Positions 1 through 8,109 of a stretch of 64,000 nt of DNA are shown here, piece by piece (within the stretch, counting starts at the first letter, position 1; the number at the start of each line of letters is the position of its first letter). The notes beneath the pieces are model-generated. The model was not told where the DNA came from, did no database searches, and saw only the letters and a list, made by a program, of their open reading frames with translations. The stretch lies in assembly GCA_963773835.1 (NCBI GenBank), contig CAVZCQ010000004.1, positions 1-64,000 on the forward strand, in the 5' to 3' direction. This stretch comes from JOPF136 sp963773835. GTDB lineage: Bacteria > Acidobacteriota > Terriglobia > Acidiferrales > UBA7541. Position numbers and translations under genes: made by a program.

Positions 1-441
1 CTGCCTCGCAATCCTTCTCGCCTTCCAGCACTAGCACGGATTTCGCCGCCCTCAATTCGGGCAGACGATAGGCACCGCGGCGGACGCCGTTCAGATTCCA
101 CGTCCAGCCGCCGTTTCCGTCCGGCCTCCGTTGCCGGAAAGCCTTGGCACGTAGCGCACCACCTTAAAAAGGACCCGCCCATCCTCTCCCAGATAAGCGT
201 ACACGGCCTCGATTCGCGGCGCGGGCGCGGAGTCGTTGAAAAGCTCGCGCATCTCGATTCCCAAAGCCGCGCAGACCGCCTGCGGCGCGCAACCGGCGTG
301 ATCGTGGAGAAGGATTTTCCCGTCGCGCACGTCAATTGCGAGCGAGGGATTTTTGTCCCCGTGGGCCGGGCAGAGCGCAAGCCATCCCGCCCCGCTTCGG
401 CGCACCCCGCAAAGCCGTTCGAGGAATTGCTCGGGGTTCAC
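1..441 (-). pseudogene. CHC2 zinc-finger primase-like protein, frameshifted and cut by the window edge
   Basis: The N-terminal part looks like the CHC2-type zinc domain of DnaG-like primases encoded by phages and integrated elements: a Cys after the first 10 residues, then CPAHGDKNPSL and HDHAGC, giving a C-x-H / H-C pattern. A GTG start with GGAGG about 8 bases upstream is preferred over the longer open frame, and it overlaps the stop of the preceding small gene (GTGA). The frame is lost near position 145. Restoring one A in the CCAAGG run on the coding strand continues the protein in the adjacent frame, through a segment ending VLVLEGEKDCEA that resembles the start of a TOPRIM domain, up to the window edge. 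Either a real one-base deletion or a sequencing error explains this. The neighbouring broken integrase favours genuine decay of a mobile element. Confidence 0.6.
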
Positions 442-638
442 GGATGCCCCTCCAATCGAGCGCGGGCGATTCGCCGCAGAAGATACCGCTCGAATTGGCG
501 GTAACGCGCCCGAAGATTGCGGAGCGCCCGAGGCCGGTCCCGCAGCGTCCACTCGGCTAGCGCGTAGAGTTCCACCACGTCCCACTTGTGGCCCGCGCGC
601 CTCCGGTTCGCCGCGATCTCGCGTGGGTTATTCGCCAC
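438..638 (-). CDS. Small hypothetical protein upstream of the primase gene
   Basis: A 66-residue, very Arg-rich protein with a helical look (WDVVELYALAEWTL, then RDRPRALRNL). The GTG start has GGAG about 8 bases upstream, overlaps the end of the previous reading frame by 11 bases, and the stop overlaps the start of the primase gene. Such tight overlaps are typical of phage or element operons. I do not recognise the family. It could instead be the C-terminal part of a longer protein joined through frameshifts with the remnant upstream. Confidence 0.4.
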   Translation of the reverse strand: MANNPREIAANRRRAGHKWDVVELYALAEWTLRDRPRALRNLRARYRQFERYLLRRIARARLEGHP

Positions 639-908
639 TGCGCGGCTCCGGGCGCGGCGAGGGCTGGTCTCTCCGCAGGAAGGCTTCGAGGTCGCGCACG
701 AGCAGAACTGGGTCCGGCGTCCGATTTTCGGGCCGGAATCCTCCTCGCCGCGATGAAGTTTTGCAGCGAGCGAGTTGAAATTGACAGCATGGCCGGCAGC
801 CTCGCGGATGGAAACGGCGAGCTGTTCTGGTTGCGATTTCACAGCAGCACACTCGCGCAGTGGCCGTCCCACTTGCAATCGCCGCGTGCAACCGATGGAG
901 CGGTCCAC
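628..908 (-). pseudogene. Remnant of an element-encoded protein, frame-shifted
   Basis: Two protein-like stretches lie in different frames. The upstream one, ending around HAVNFNSLAAKLHRGEED, is in one frame. The downstream one, with PDPVLLVRDLEAFLRR, is in another and ends at a TAA. Joining them near position 735 needs one frameshift. No family is recognisable. It is listed because its spacing and strand match the primase operon and because the decay fits the other broken genes of this end of the window. Confidence 0.25.
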
Positions 909-1018
909 GACAACCGCTGCGTTTTCAACACGCTAGTGCCGGAACCTGAATCCAGGCGAGCGGCTCGGTATCTCGAGAGCGGGGACGAAACGAGGAGATG
1001 CCGTGTGCAGAATCTCGA

Positions 1019-1837
1019 TCAGTTTTTGCCCACAGGTTTGTGACTCACTGCGCTCTCAGAGACGCGCACGATCTTGCAGGCATACCGGCGCGCCACAAAC
1101 CCCGGAGTGAAACCGTAGTTCCGAAGCCCCGCGCTGTGCTGGGTCTGCGCGAGGTCGAAAAACACATCGCGTGGAACGAACCCGAAAGCACTAAACCTGT
1201 TTACGTGTGCCAATAGCGAATTGCCCTGTGCGAGCTTCTCCAAGTCCCCGCCGCTCGCACCCATGGCTGCCAAATACTCTTTCTTGGTCTCTTTAGTGTT
1301 CGCGTCGCTCCATTTGAGTAATTCTTCGACTGCGGCGCGGCGCGCACTTTGATGCCGCAGATTCTCTTTCGTCTGGAGTTGCTCCTCGTTCTTCTTCCCG
1401 GCTAGAGACGCAAAGCGAACCGTTGGGAGTGGCTGCATCACGTATTCGCGCCAAATGGCCTTCCGCTTCTTGGAGCCATCGGAAGCGCGTGCTTTGCGGA
1501 TGAAGGCCCGAGCCTCCTGACACGGGCCAAGAAGCTTTTCGTACCAGTAGCTATAGATTTCCTTCTTGGCGAGCGGAGAGCGGAATCTCCCGCGCCTCAC
1601 CACGCTCTGTAGTTTTCTGACTGCGTTCCGCTGGCGGAGACCGAGTTCCATCACCAGATATCCAACGCATTCGTAAAAGGCACCTGTGTGGTCGCTTTCG
1701 CGGAAGTCCGCCTCTAAAAACTCAGCGAGTGCGTTCAGGTCGCCAGCACGGGCGCGGTCCAAATAGGGACGGAAGCGGGGGTGTATCCTGCATTCCGGTT
1801 CGCGGAAGAGCCACTTGTCGGGGTCAAAGGAATACAT
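1019..1837 (-). CDS. Hypothetical protein in the decayed element
   Basis: A 272-residue soluble protein without signal peptide or membrane segment. The ATG is preceded by GGGAG at good spacing. The N-terminal third is aromatic and acidic (FDPDKWLF, YSYWYEKLL); the centre is basic and Lys/Glu-rich (residues about 130-200, probably helical). No catalytic motif or family is recognised. It is intact while the genes on both sides are broken, so it may still be functional or be the younger part of the element. It is co-directional with the primase fragment. Confidence 0.6.
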   Translation of the reverse strand: MYSFDPDKWLFREPECRIHPRFRPYLDRARAGDLNALAEFLEADFRESDHTGAFYECVGYLVMELGLRQRNAVRKLQSVVRRGRFRSPLAKKEIYSYWYEKLLGPCQEARAFIRKARASDGSKKRKAIWREYVMQPLPTVRFASLAGKKNEEQLQTKENLRHQSARRAAVEELLKWSDANTKETKKEYLAAMGASGGDLEKLAQGNSLLAHVNRFSAFGFVPRDVFFDLAQTQHSAGLRNYGFTPGFVARRYACKIVRVSESAVSHKPVGKN

Positions 1838-1889
1838 GACTCGCTCCCTTCAGCGAGGCGGCGGGGACGGCAAGGGAACCGCCCCCATC

Positions 1890-1912
1890 GGCCCCGATGG
1901 CCTATCGGGGCC
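1890..1912. repeat. Inverted repeat, 9-bp arms, 5-base loop
   Basis: The arms GGCCCCGAT and ATCGGGGCC are perfectly complementary around GGCCT. There is no T-run on either side, so it is not a standard intrinsic terminator. It may act as an operator or simply be a palindromic repeat. Confidence 0.55.
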
Positions 1913-2005
1913 TGGCCGCATCGTAGGCAGTCTACCATTCCGGCAGAGCGGGACACCCAGCCAAGCCCCGGAACGACAAGGCCGGGAGATTCAACAGGTT
2001 CGCAT

Positions 2006-2026
2006 GTGGGAACCTCAGGTTCCCAC
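2006..2026. repeat. Near-perfect palindrome, 10-bp arms around one base
   Basis: GTGGGAACCT and AGGTTCCCAC flank a single C. A one-base centre is unfavourable for an RNA hairpin and favours a dimer-binding DNA site or a REP-like mobile palindrome. A palindrome of the same style is found at 30728-30749. Confidence 0.5.
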
Positions 2027-2199
2027 GCAGCAACCTGCAAGGGGTGACGTGTCAGAGAGTCAAGCCGGGTGCCGCAGGCACCGCGCCTTCGATGGCCGCA
2101 AGGCGATTCCCTTCGGCATTCTGAGCCTGCACCAGCCCGCACCGCCTAGCACTCGGAAAAGACCTTGACATAGAAACCGAAGCAGTTTAGGATAATGGC

Positions 2200-2368
2200 A
2201 TGAACCAGACTGAGCTAAAGAAGTTCACAGCGCTGGCTCGGGAAGCGCAGTTACGCGGCGCGCCTGGAGCGCATGGGAATCAGGCGCATCCGCGAGATTG
2301 CGCGAGAAAACGGGAAGTTCGGGGGCCGTCCTCCGAAGAAGGGGAAGCGCAATGGAAACGCAAACTGA
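2200..2368 (+). pseudogene. Small integrase-associated protein, one frameshift
   Basis: The start ATG opens MNQTELKKFTALAR. Removing one G from the GGG run near 2238 restores a basic protein of about 55 residues (RIREIARENGKFGGRPPKKG near its end) whose stop overlaps the integrase start by 17 bases. Small basic DNA-binding-like proteins encoded just before integrases are common in integrated elements. No catalytic role can be read from it. Confidence 0.4.
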
Positions 2369-3474
2369 AACTCTCGTTATGGCACCGGCGGAGCCCAAAA
2401 AGAAACCGCCCCCGAAGGCTCGTGGCGTCTTCAGAAAATGCCGGGCAGGTATTCTCCCTGGTGGATTCGCTACGTGGACGCCCAGGGGCGTTACCGCCGC
2501 GAGAAGGCGGGAACCAAGAGTGCCGCGATAGATCTCGTACCGCAGACGCAAGATGAGGCCCTTCAAGGGAAAAAAGCTCCCCGAAAAGCTCCGCCGGGCG
2601 ACCGTGACTTTCGCGGACATTTCCCGCGACGCGCTCGCCTACTCGAAGGCGCACAAGCGCACCTACCAGGACGACGTACAGCGCATGGAGCGGATGCTCG
2701 GCTGGTTCCGCGACCGTTCGGCTGATTCGCGTCACTCCGCAGGAGATTGAGCGACACTTCGAGGCAGTGCATCGAAGAAGAGATTGGGCACCCTCGACGG
2801 TGAATCACTACCGCTCTCTGCTCTCGCTCACCTATCGGCTCGCCATTCGCAACGGCAAGGCGCCAGTAATCCGGCGCGGGCCACGCGGCACCGAAGGGAA
2901 GATAACAGCCGCGTGCGGTATCTGACGCCCGAAGAGGAAACCAAGCTCCGGGCCGTACTCGAAGCGGAATGGGCCGGGCCATATCCCGGAATTTGACTTT
3001 GCGTTTGCATACCGGCTTGCGGCTATCCGAAATGTACGGGCTGGACTGGCAGGACGTGGACCTGGCCCGCTGTCTGATTCTCATTCGGCGCGGGAAGAAT
3101 GGCGAGAGCCGCTACGCCCGCCTAAACTCAGTCGCGCTCAAGGCGCTCACTGAGCTGCGGAAGCGCGGCGACGGCACGGGGCGCAGTGATCCGTAACCTC
3201 GAAGGCGAGCCGTTGGCCGGGCCGCGCTACTGGTTCGAGAAAGCTATCAAGAAGGCCGGAATCGGGAATTTCCATTGGCATGATCTGCGGCACACGTTTG
3301 CGTCCCGTCTGACGATGGCCGGAGTCGGCTTGCGGGCGACTCAGGACGCGCTCGGCCACAAGATCTATCGCCATGACGGTCAGGTACTCGCACCTCGCGC
3401 CGGATTTCCTCCTGAACGTGGTAGAGAAGTTGGTTCCACAGACCGCCAGCGGCCGCCTCTACGGAACCAACTGA
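2352..3474 (+). pseudogene. Tyrosine recombinase (phage-type integrase), heavily frameshifted
   Basis: Pieces in all three frames add up to one tyrosine recombinase of about 370 residues. They include an N-terminal WWIRYVDAQGRYRREKAG, a core-binding piece STVNHYRSLLSLTYRLAIRN, and a catalytic domain with HTGLRLSEMYGLDW (first Arg), WHDLRHTFASRL (His-x2-Arg) and TVRYSHL (Tyr nucleophile). All catalytic residues survive, but the frame changes near 2430, 2538, 2718, 2865, 3005, 3180 and 3365, so no full protein can be made. It points at the tRNA-Lys gene about 95 bases downstream, the usual location of an integrase that uses a tRNA target. It would have catalysed integration of the element to which the primase fragment belongs. 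Confidence 0.75.
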
Positions 3475-3569
3475 CACCACTACCGACACCGGAGCCTTTC
3501 AGCCCGCAGTTGCCTCAAGCGGCCCATGTCCAGTAAGTCTTTTTCATGTAAGATGTTGTGAACCATTTC

Positions 3570-3644
3570 AGGGGCGTAGCTCAGTGGTAGAGCAGCGGCC
3601 TTTTAAGCCGTTGGTCGTGGGTTCGATCCCCACCGCCCCTACCA
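3570..3644 (+). tRNA. tRNA-Lys, anticodon TTT
   Basis: A complete cloverleaf: acceptor AGGGGCG pairs with CGCCCCT, D arm GCTC/GAGC, anticodon stem GCGGC/GCCGT around the loop CTTTTAA (anticodon TTT), T arm GTGGG/CCCAC with TTCGATC, discriminator A and an encoded CCA. Length is 75 bases. Its 3' end is the probable attachment core shared with the repeat near 10.5 kb. Confidence 0.95.
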
Positions 3645-3645
3645 A
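3620..3645 (+). repeat. Direct repeat copy 1: tRNA-Lys 3' end, probable att site
   Basis: The 26 bases from the T stem to one base past CCA recur in the same orientation 6,903 bases downstream with one mismatch. A repeat consisting of a tRNA 3' end is the classical attL/attR signature. This copy keeps the functional tRNA. Confidence 0.7.
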
Positions 3646-3884
3646 CTATCTTCCTGTTTGGTCGGGACTTAGCAAAAACGCGCGGGGGCAAAAAGGGGCA
3701 GATAAGGGCATTGATCCGGTTCTGGTGCGGTAATCTTCAGCGGCACGAGTGACAACCGGATTCTGAAGCCCCCGGGTTGGCCTGGGAAGGCCAGCCGGAA
3801 TCTGATGGTTTGGACTAAGCTGACCGCACGTAGCGGGGAGCAATGTAGCTAGCCGGGGCCCAATTGATTACGCTTTTCCGAATC

Positions 3885-4154
3885 TCAAGGGCACTCTTCA
3901 CGTAGGCCTCGGGTCAACTTCGCATCGAGAGGCTTCGTAAACAAGTGAAACTTTTCTTCCGCGAAGACAATGTCCGGGATCCAATCGGGGTCCAGATTCG
4001 ACAGCTCCACAAATTGGACTAGCTCGTTTAGCGCCCGCTTTTGAGCTTTCTCCCTTGTCAAGCCCCGTTTCTCAAGTTGGGAGCCCCGTTTAGCCACCAG
4101 CCGAAGGAGTTCGCGCTCGCACTTGGCGCCGTGACTAAAAGGTGCGTCGACCAA
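3885..4154 (-). CDS. Small hypothetical protein in the tRNA-bounded block
   Basis: An 89-residue charged protein (Glu/Lys/Arg-rich, helical centre around residues 15-50, then DPDWIPDIVFAEEKFHLF). The only start in the open frame is a TTG without a clear ribosome site, so the real start or even the gene is uncertain. The local base composition is lower in GC than the kinase genes that follow. No family is recognised. It might be the truncated end of a larger gene. Confidence 0.35.
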   Translation of the reverse strand: MVDAPFSHGAKCERELLRLVAKRGSQLEKRGLTREKAQKRALNELVQFVELSNLDPDWIPDIVFAEEKFHLFTKPLDAKLTRGLREECP

Positions 4155-4212
4155 TGTTCAGATGAGCCGTCGTAACCGCATTTTGGCGCCTGGCGATTTC
4201 CGGCCAGGTGGT

Positions 4213-4593
4213 TCAAGTCGAATCACTCGAGGGCAGCCAGCGCCGCAAGGATTCGCGCAACTGCGCGAAATCCACGGGCTTTGAGATGCATGCTTTGCAG
4301 CCTGATTCCAGGATCCGTTCTCGCTCCGTGATCATGACCTGGGCAGTGACGGCGATGACAGGGATGCGCTGAAGCTCCGGCTGCTCACCCATCCACCTGG
4401 CAAAAACCAGGCCATCATCCGCGCCCAGTTGAACGTCGAGGAGCACGAGATGCGGACGGTGGTCGCGAACGGCGGCAAACCCCGAGTCCAAATCAGCCGC
4501 AGAGACGACTTCGTACCCTTCGCCGTCCAGCCAGTCGCAAAGAAGCTCACGGTTGAGCGGGTTATCTTCCAGCAGCAGGATTCGGTGCTTCAT
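4213..4593 (-). CDS. Single-domain response regulator (CheY-like)
   Basis: A 126-residue receiver domain without output domain: LLEDN acidic pocket near the start, LLDVQL with the phospho-acceptor Asp around residue 50, VTAQ (the conserved Thr) and SKPVDF (the conserved Lys). It probably takes phosphate from the hybrid kinase encoded just upstream. The ATG overlaps the kinase stop (ATGA), so translation is coupled. The longer open frame is rejected because its extra N-terminus lies inside the kinase gene. The receiver is most similar in style to those that act as shuttles or final phosphate sinks of hybrid kinases. Confidence 0.85.
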   Translation of the reverse strand: MKHRILLLEDNPLNRELLCDWLDGEGYEVVSAADLDSGFAAVRDHRPHLVLLDVQLGADDGLVFARWMGEQPELQRIPVIAVTAQVMITERERILESGCKACISKPVDFAQLRESLRRWLPSSDST

Positions 4594-7500
4594 GCTTTTT
4601 CCCGCTGGGCGGGGCCGAGGGCCTTCTTTAATTGGTTGAGCAAGTCTTCTTTCCATGGCCGGTGTTTTCGCAGAAGGGCTTCGGCGTGCGAGCGAAGATA
4701 CTTTTCTTCCTCCGGGCTAAGGTCTTTACTGCTAAGGACGAAGACCGGCAGGTCGGCAGTCCGTGGATCGGCGCGCCATTCCACAAGGAGTTCCAGCCCG
4801 CTTGTCTTTGGCAGCAACAGGTCCAGAATCACCAGCTCGGGAAGGGAATCCTCGACTGCGCTTCGTGCCTCGGCTCCGTCACTCGCGGTCACTACGGAAT
4901 AGCCCTGCCCTCTTAGTAACTCGCCGATAAGTTCGCGCGTGGCGGTGTCGTCTTCGACCACCAGAACCGAGCGCTTCAAGGGCACGCCGCCTTTTCCGCC
5001 AAGACACCGTCTCATCGCTGCCAGCAGGTCCTCCTTTTCCACCGGCTTGACCAGGTATTCATCCGCACCGAGGCTTGCGCCGACACCGGGCTGATCCATG
5101 ACGCTCACGACCACTACAGGGATGAGAGCCGTGCGGGGATTGCTCTTCAACTGCCGGAGGATCTCCCAACCGTGGACGGGCTTCATCAGGAGATCCAGCG
5201 TAATGGCGTCGGGCTGCAGTTGCGCGGCCAGCTCTGTCGCGCGCTCGGGCTGTCCGCACAGATTCACTTCGTAGCCGGAGGCCGTTAGCTGAGAGCGGAT
5301 CAGCTCTGCCGCGGCGGGCTCGTCGTCAATCACCAGGATGCGCAGTCGTTTTGTCGTCGCGGGGAGCGGACTGGCCTCTTTCGGTAGCGCCGTAGGGACA
5401 CGGCCGCCTGCCGGCAGCTCGAAGTAGAAGCAACTGCCCTTGCCAGGCTCGCTTTCCAGTCCCAGGACCCCGTCCTGCAACTCGACCAGGTGCTGCGTGA
5501 TGGCGAGTCCCAGTCCGGTGCCTTCCGGCGCCTGGCCTGACTGCCGAAGCCGGTAGAATGCCTCGAAGATCCTCTTTTGCTCCTCGGGCGGTATGCCGGG
5601 CCCAGAATCCTGAACTTCGACACGGACGCGCTCGCCAGTGAGTCGAGCAGAAATCTGAATGCGGCCCCCATTGGGCGTGAACTTGATGGCATTCGCAAGC
5701 AGGTTCATCAGGACTTGCTGGAAGCGGGTGGCGTCGGCCCAGACTGAAATACCCTTGCCAACATCCTGCACCAAGCGCTGCGACTTGCCGTCTGCTAATG
5801 GCTGCAGCGCGCTGAGCGCCTCGCTGACGGCCGTATCCACGGCGACGGATTCCCGGGCCAGTTCCATGTGGCCGGCCTCGATTCTGGACAGGTCCAAGAG
5901 GTCGTTGATCAGTTTGAGGAGGTGTTTTCCCCCGGTGCGGATATTGCTGACGTAGCGGTGCTGGCGGTCGTTCAGCGTGCCGTAGCGCTCGTCGTTCAAA
6001 AGCTCGGAAAATCCAAGAATGGCGTTGAGCGGCGTGCGCAGCTCATGGCTCATGGTGGAAAGAAAGTCCGATTTCGCGAAGTTTGCTTTTTCCGCCACAA
6101 TCTTGGCTCTCTCCAGCTCGACGTTCTTATCCTCTAGCGCCTGGTCCAGACGTTTGCGCTCCGTGACGTCGCGCGCCGCGGCGAACACGCCCTGCAGAGT
6201 CCGATCACGGTCGTAAAAGGTGGTGGCATTGTAGGAGACTACGGTTTCCTGGCCGTCCCGTGCGCGTGCGGTGAGCTCGTAGTTGGTCAGGTGTTTCTCG
6301 CGCAACACCAGCTTGATGGCCGCCTCGGCCCGCGCCGGATCGGTGAAGTAATTCTTGAACGGCGCGCCGATCAATTCGTCGCGGGTGCAGCCGGTGAGCG
6401 CCTCCATCTGCTTGTTGACGTCGCTGATGATGCCGGACGGATCGGTGGTCATCAGGGCGTCGATGTTCGATTCGATGAGGGAGCGTGTGTAGAACTGCTG
6501 GTCGCGCAGGCGTTGATCGAGCTTCTTCTGCTCTGCTTCGACCTGCTTGCGCGCGGTATTATCGGTGCCGATCAGCAGATAACCGATGATTCCGCCCCGC
6601 ACGTCGCGCAACGCCGTGACCGACACGATGGCGGGAAAGCGGCTGCCGTCCTTGCGGATGTAGGTCAGCTCGTAGATATCTTCGATCCCGCGAGAGGCTT
6701 TGAAGACCAGGGCCTCGAAGCCCGGAGTAATCGGGGTTGCGAGTTCGAGACTCAAGGCTTCGGCGCGGACGATCACCTCCTCCGGATCGGAGATGTCGGC
6801 GGGAGTGATCTTGTTCATCACCTCGGCGGCGGCGTAGCCGAGCATGCGCTCCGCGCCGACGTTGAAGATCTGGATGACGCCCTTCTCGTCGGTGGCGATG
6901 CTGGAGAAGTTGGCGCTATTGAAAATCGCGCTCTGCAACGCCCCCGCTTTGAGCAGAGCCTCTTCCGCCTGCTTGCGGGCGCTGTTGTCGGTTCCGATCA
7001 GCAGATAACCGATGATTCCGCCGCGCACGTCGCGCAGCGCCGTGACCGACACGACCGCCGGAAAGCGGCTGCCGTCCTTGCGGATGTACGTCAGCTCGTA
7101 GATATCCTCGATCCCCCGCGAGGCTTTGAAGACCAGGGCCTCGAAACCCGGAGTGATGGTGGTCGCCAGTTCGAGGCTCAATGCTTGGGCGCGGGCGATC
7201 ACTTCCTGCGGGTCGGAGATGTCGGCGGGGGTGATCTTGTTCATCACGTCGGCGGCGGCGTAGCCGAGCATGCGCTCCGCGCCGACGTTGAAGATCTGGA
7301 TGACGCCCTTCTCGTCGGTGGCGATGCTGGAGAAGTTGGCGCTATTAAAAATCGCGCTCTGCAACGCCCCCGCTTTGAGCAGAGCCTCTTCCGCCCGCTT
7401 GCGGGCGCTATTGTCGGTTCCGATCAGCAGATAGCCGATGATGTCGCCGCGCACGTCGCGCAGCGCCGTGACCGACACGACCGCCGGGAAGCGGCTGCCG

Positions 7501-7892
7501 TCCTTGCGGATGTACGTCAGCTCGTAGATATCCTCGATCCCCCGCGAGGCTTTGAAGACCAGGGCCTCAAAGCCCGGAGTGATCGGGGTTGCGAGTTCGA
7601 GGCTCAATGCTTGGGCGCGGGCGATCACCTCCTGCGGGTCGGAGATGTCGGCGGGGGTGATCTTGTTCATCACGTCGGCGGCGGCGTAGCCGAGCATGCG
7701 CTCCGCGCCGACGTTGAAGATCTGGATGACGCCCTTCTCGTCGGTGGCGATGCTGGAGAAGTTGGCGCTGTTGAAAATCGCGCTCTGCAACGCCCCCGTT
7801 TTTAGCAGGGCCTCTGCGCGCCGGATCTCGGTGCCCACGCTCAGCTTGCCGGCGGCGCCGGGATAGGCAGAATCACGGTTTTGCGCGGACAT
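4590..7892 (-). CDS. Hybrid sensor histidine kinase with a threefold repeated PAS unit and two receivers
   Basis: A 1100-residue soluble kinase. Residues 29-454 consist of three head-to-tail units of exactly 142 residues, each a PAS/PAC domain (IFNVGAERMLGYAAA ... YIRKDGSRFPA ... GYLLIGTDN). A fourth, different PAS domain lies at about 468-580. HisKA follows with SHELRTPLNA (His616), then HATPase_c with N, G1 (DSGPGIP) and G2 (GTGLGL) boxes at about 725-825, and two receivers (Asp900 and Asp1024). The start has GGAGG seven bases upstream. There is no membrane segment, so it senses a cytoplasmic signal, perhaps redox or a ligand. Phosphate likely flows to its own receivers and to the single receiver encoded next. 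Units 1 and 2 differ at only about 4 of 142 residues and unit 3 from unit 2 at about 10, so the repeat is recent or homogenised. Confidence 0.92.
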   Translation of the reverse strand: MSAQNRDSAYPGAAGKLSVGTEIRRAEALLKTGALQSAIFNSANFSSIATDEKGVIQIFNVGAERMLGYAAADVMNKITPADISDPQEVIARAQALSLELATPITPGFEALVFKASRGIEDIYELTYIRKDGSRFPAVVSVTALRDVRGDIIGYLLIGTDNSARKRAEEALLKAGALQSAIFNSANFSSIATDEKGVIQIFNVGAERMLGYAAADVMNKITPADISDPQEVIARAQALSLELATTITPGFEALVFKASRGIEDIYELTYIRKDGSRFPAVVSVTALRDVRGGIIGYLLIGTDNSARKQAEEALLKAGALQSAIFNSANFSSIATDEKGVIQIFNVGAERMLGYAAAEVMNKITPADISDPEEVIVRAEALSLELATPITPGFEALVFKASRGIEDIYELTYIRKDGSRFPAIVSVTALRDVRGGIIGYLLIGTDNTARKQVEAEQKKLDQRLRDQQFYTRSLIESNIDALMTTDPSGIISDVNKQMEALTGCTRDELIGAPFKNYFTDPARAEAAIKLVLREKHLTNYELTARARDGQETVVSYNATTFYDRDRTLQGVFAAARDVTERKRLDQALEDKNVELERAKIVAEKANFAKSDFLSTMSHELRTPLNAILGFSELLNDERYGTLNDRQHRYVSNIRTGGKHLLKLINDLLDLSRIEAGHMELARESVAVDTAVSEALSALQPLADGKSQRLVQDVGKGISVWADATRFQQVLMNLLANAIKFTPNGGRIQISARLTGERVRVEVQDSGPGIPPEEQKRIFEAFYRLRQSGQAPEGTGLGLAITQHLVELQDGVLGLESEPGKGSCFYFELPAGGRVPTALPKEASPLPATTKRLRILVIDDEPAAAELIRSQLTASGYEVNLCGQPERATELAAQLQPDAITLDLLMKPVHGWEILRQLKSNPRTALIPVVVVSVMDQPGVGASLGADEYLVKPVEKEDLLAAMRRCLGGKGGVPLKRSVLVVEDDTATRELIGELLRGQGYSVVTASDGAEARSAVEDSLPELVILDLLLPKTSGLELLVEWRADPRTADLPVFVLSSKDLSPEEEKYLRSHAEALLRKHRPWKEDLLNQLKKALGPAQREKA
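6506..7808 (-). repeat. Three tandem 426-bp DNA repeats inside the kinase gene
   Basis: Landmark words such as CTCTGCAACGCCCCCG recur at 6931, 7357 and 7783, exactly 426 bases apart, and the sequence between them is nearly identical. The period equals 142 codons, so copy number could change without breaking the frame. The outer boundaries are approximate. Confidence 0.85.
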
Positions 7893-8109
7893 GTTCCAAC
7901 CTCCGTCGAGCCTGTTAACTGGGGGTTCCCCCGTCGAATCCCATGTAATTCTTCTTCACATCCTCGTCCGTTCATCGGCAGGCAACAAGAAACAATCGAC
8001 AGCTAGAATTCCCGCTGTTTTTGCTGGCCTATCCAAGCTTCCCGTGGAATCGTGCCCACTCGACCCCAGCCAATCCTCGGACTGCGCCGGATTTCACACA
8101 ACGGCTTCA

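Larger units (their letters stand above)
1838..2199. other. Intergenic stretch with two strong inverted repeats
   Basis: No gene is supported here. The stretch separates a leftward gene from the rightward integrase genes, so promoters of both should lie in it. It holds a 9-bp inverted repeat with a 5-base loop and a near-perfect 21-bp palindrome (listed separately). The GC-rich, mainly non-coding character continues to the start of the small gene at 2200. Confidence 0.5.

Noticed and set aside
6291..7805. Long plus-strand open frame (504 aa) opposite the PAS repeats
   Set aside because: It is the antisense shadow of the repeated kinase, itself repetitive with no family features; the minus-strand reading has complete domain motifs.
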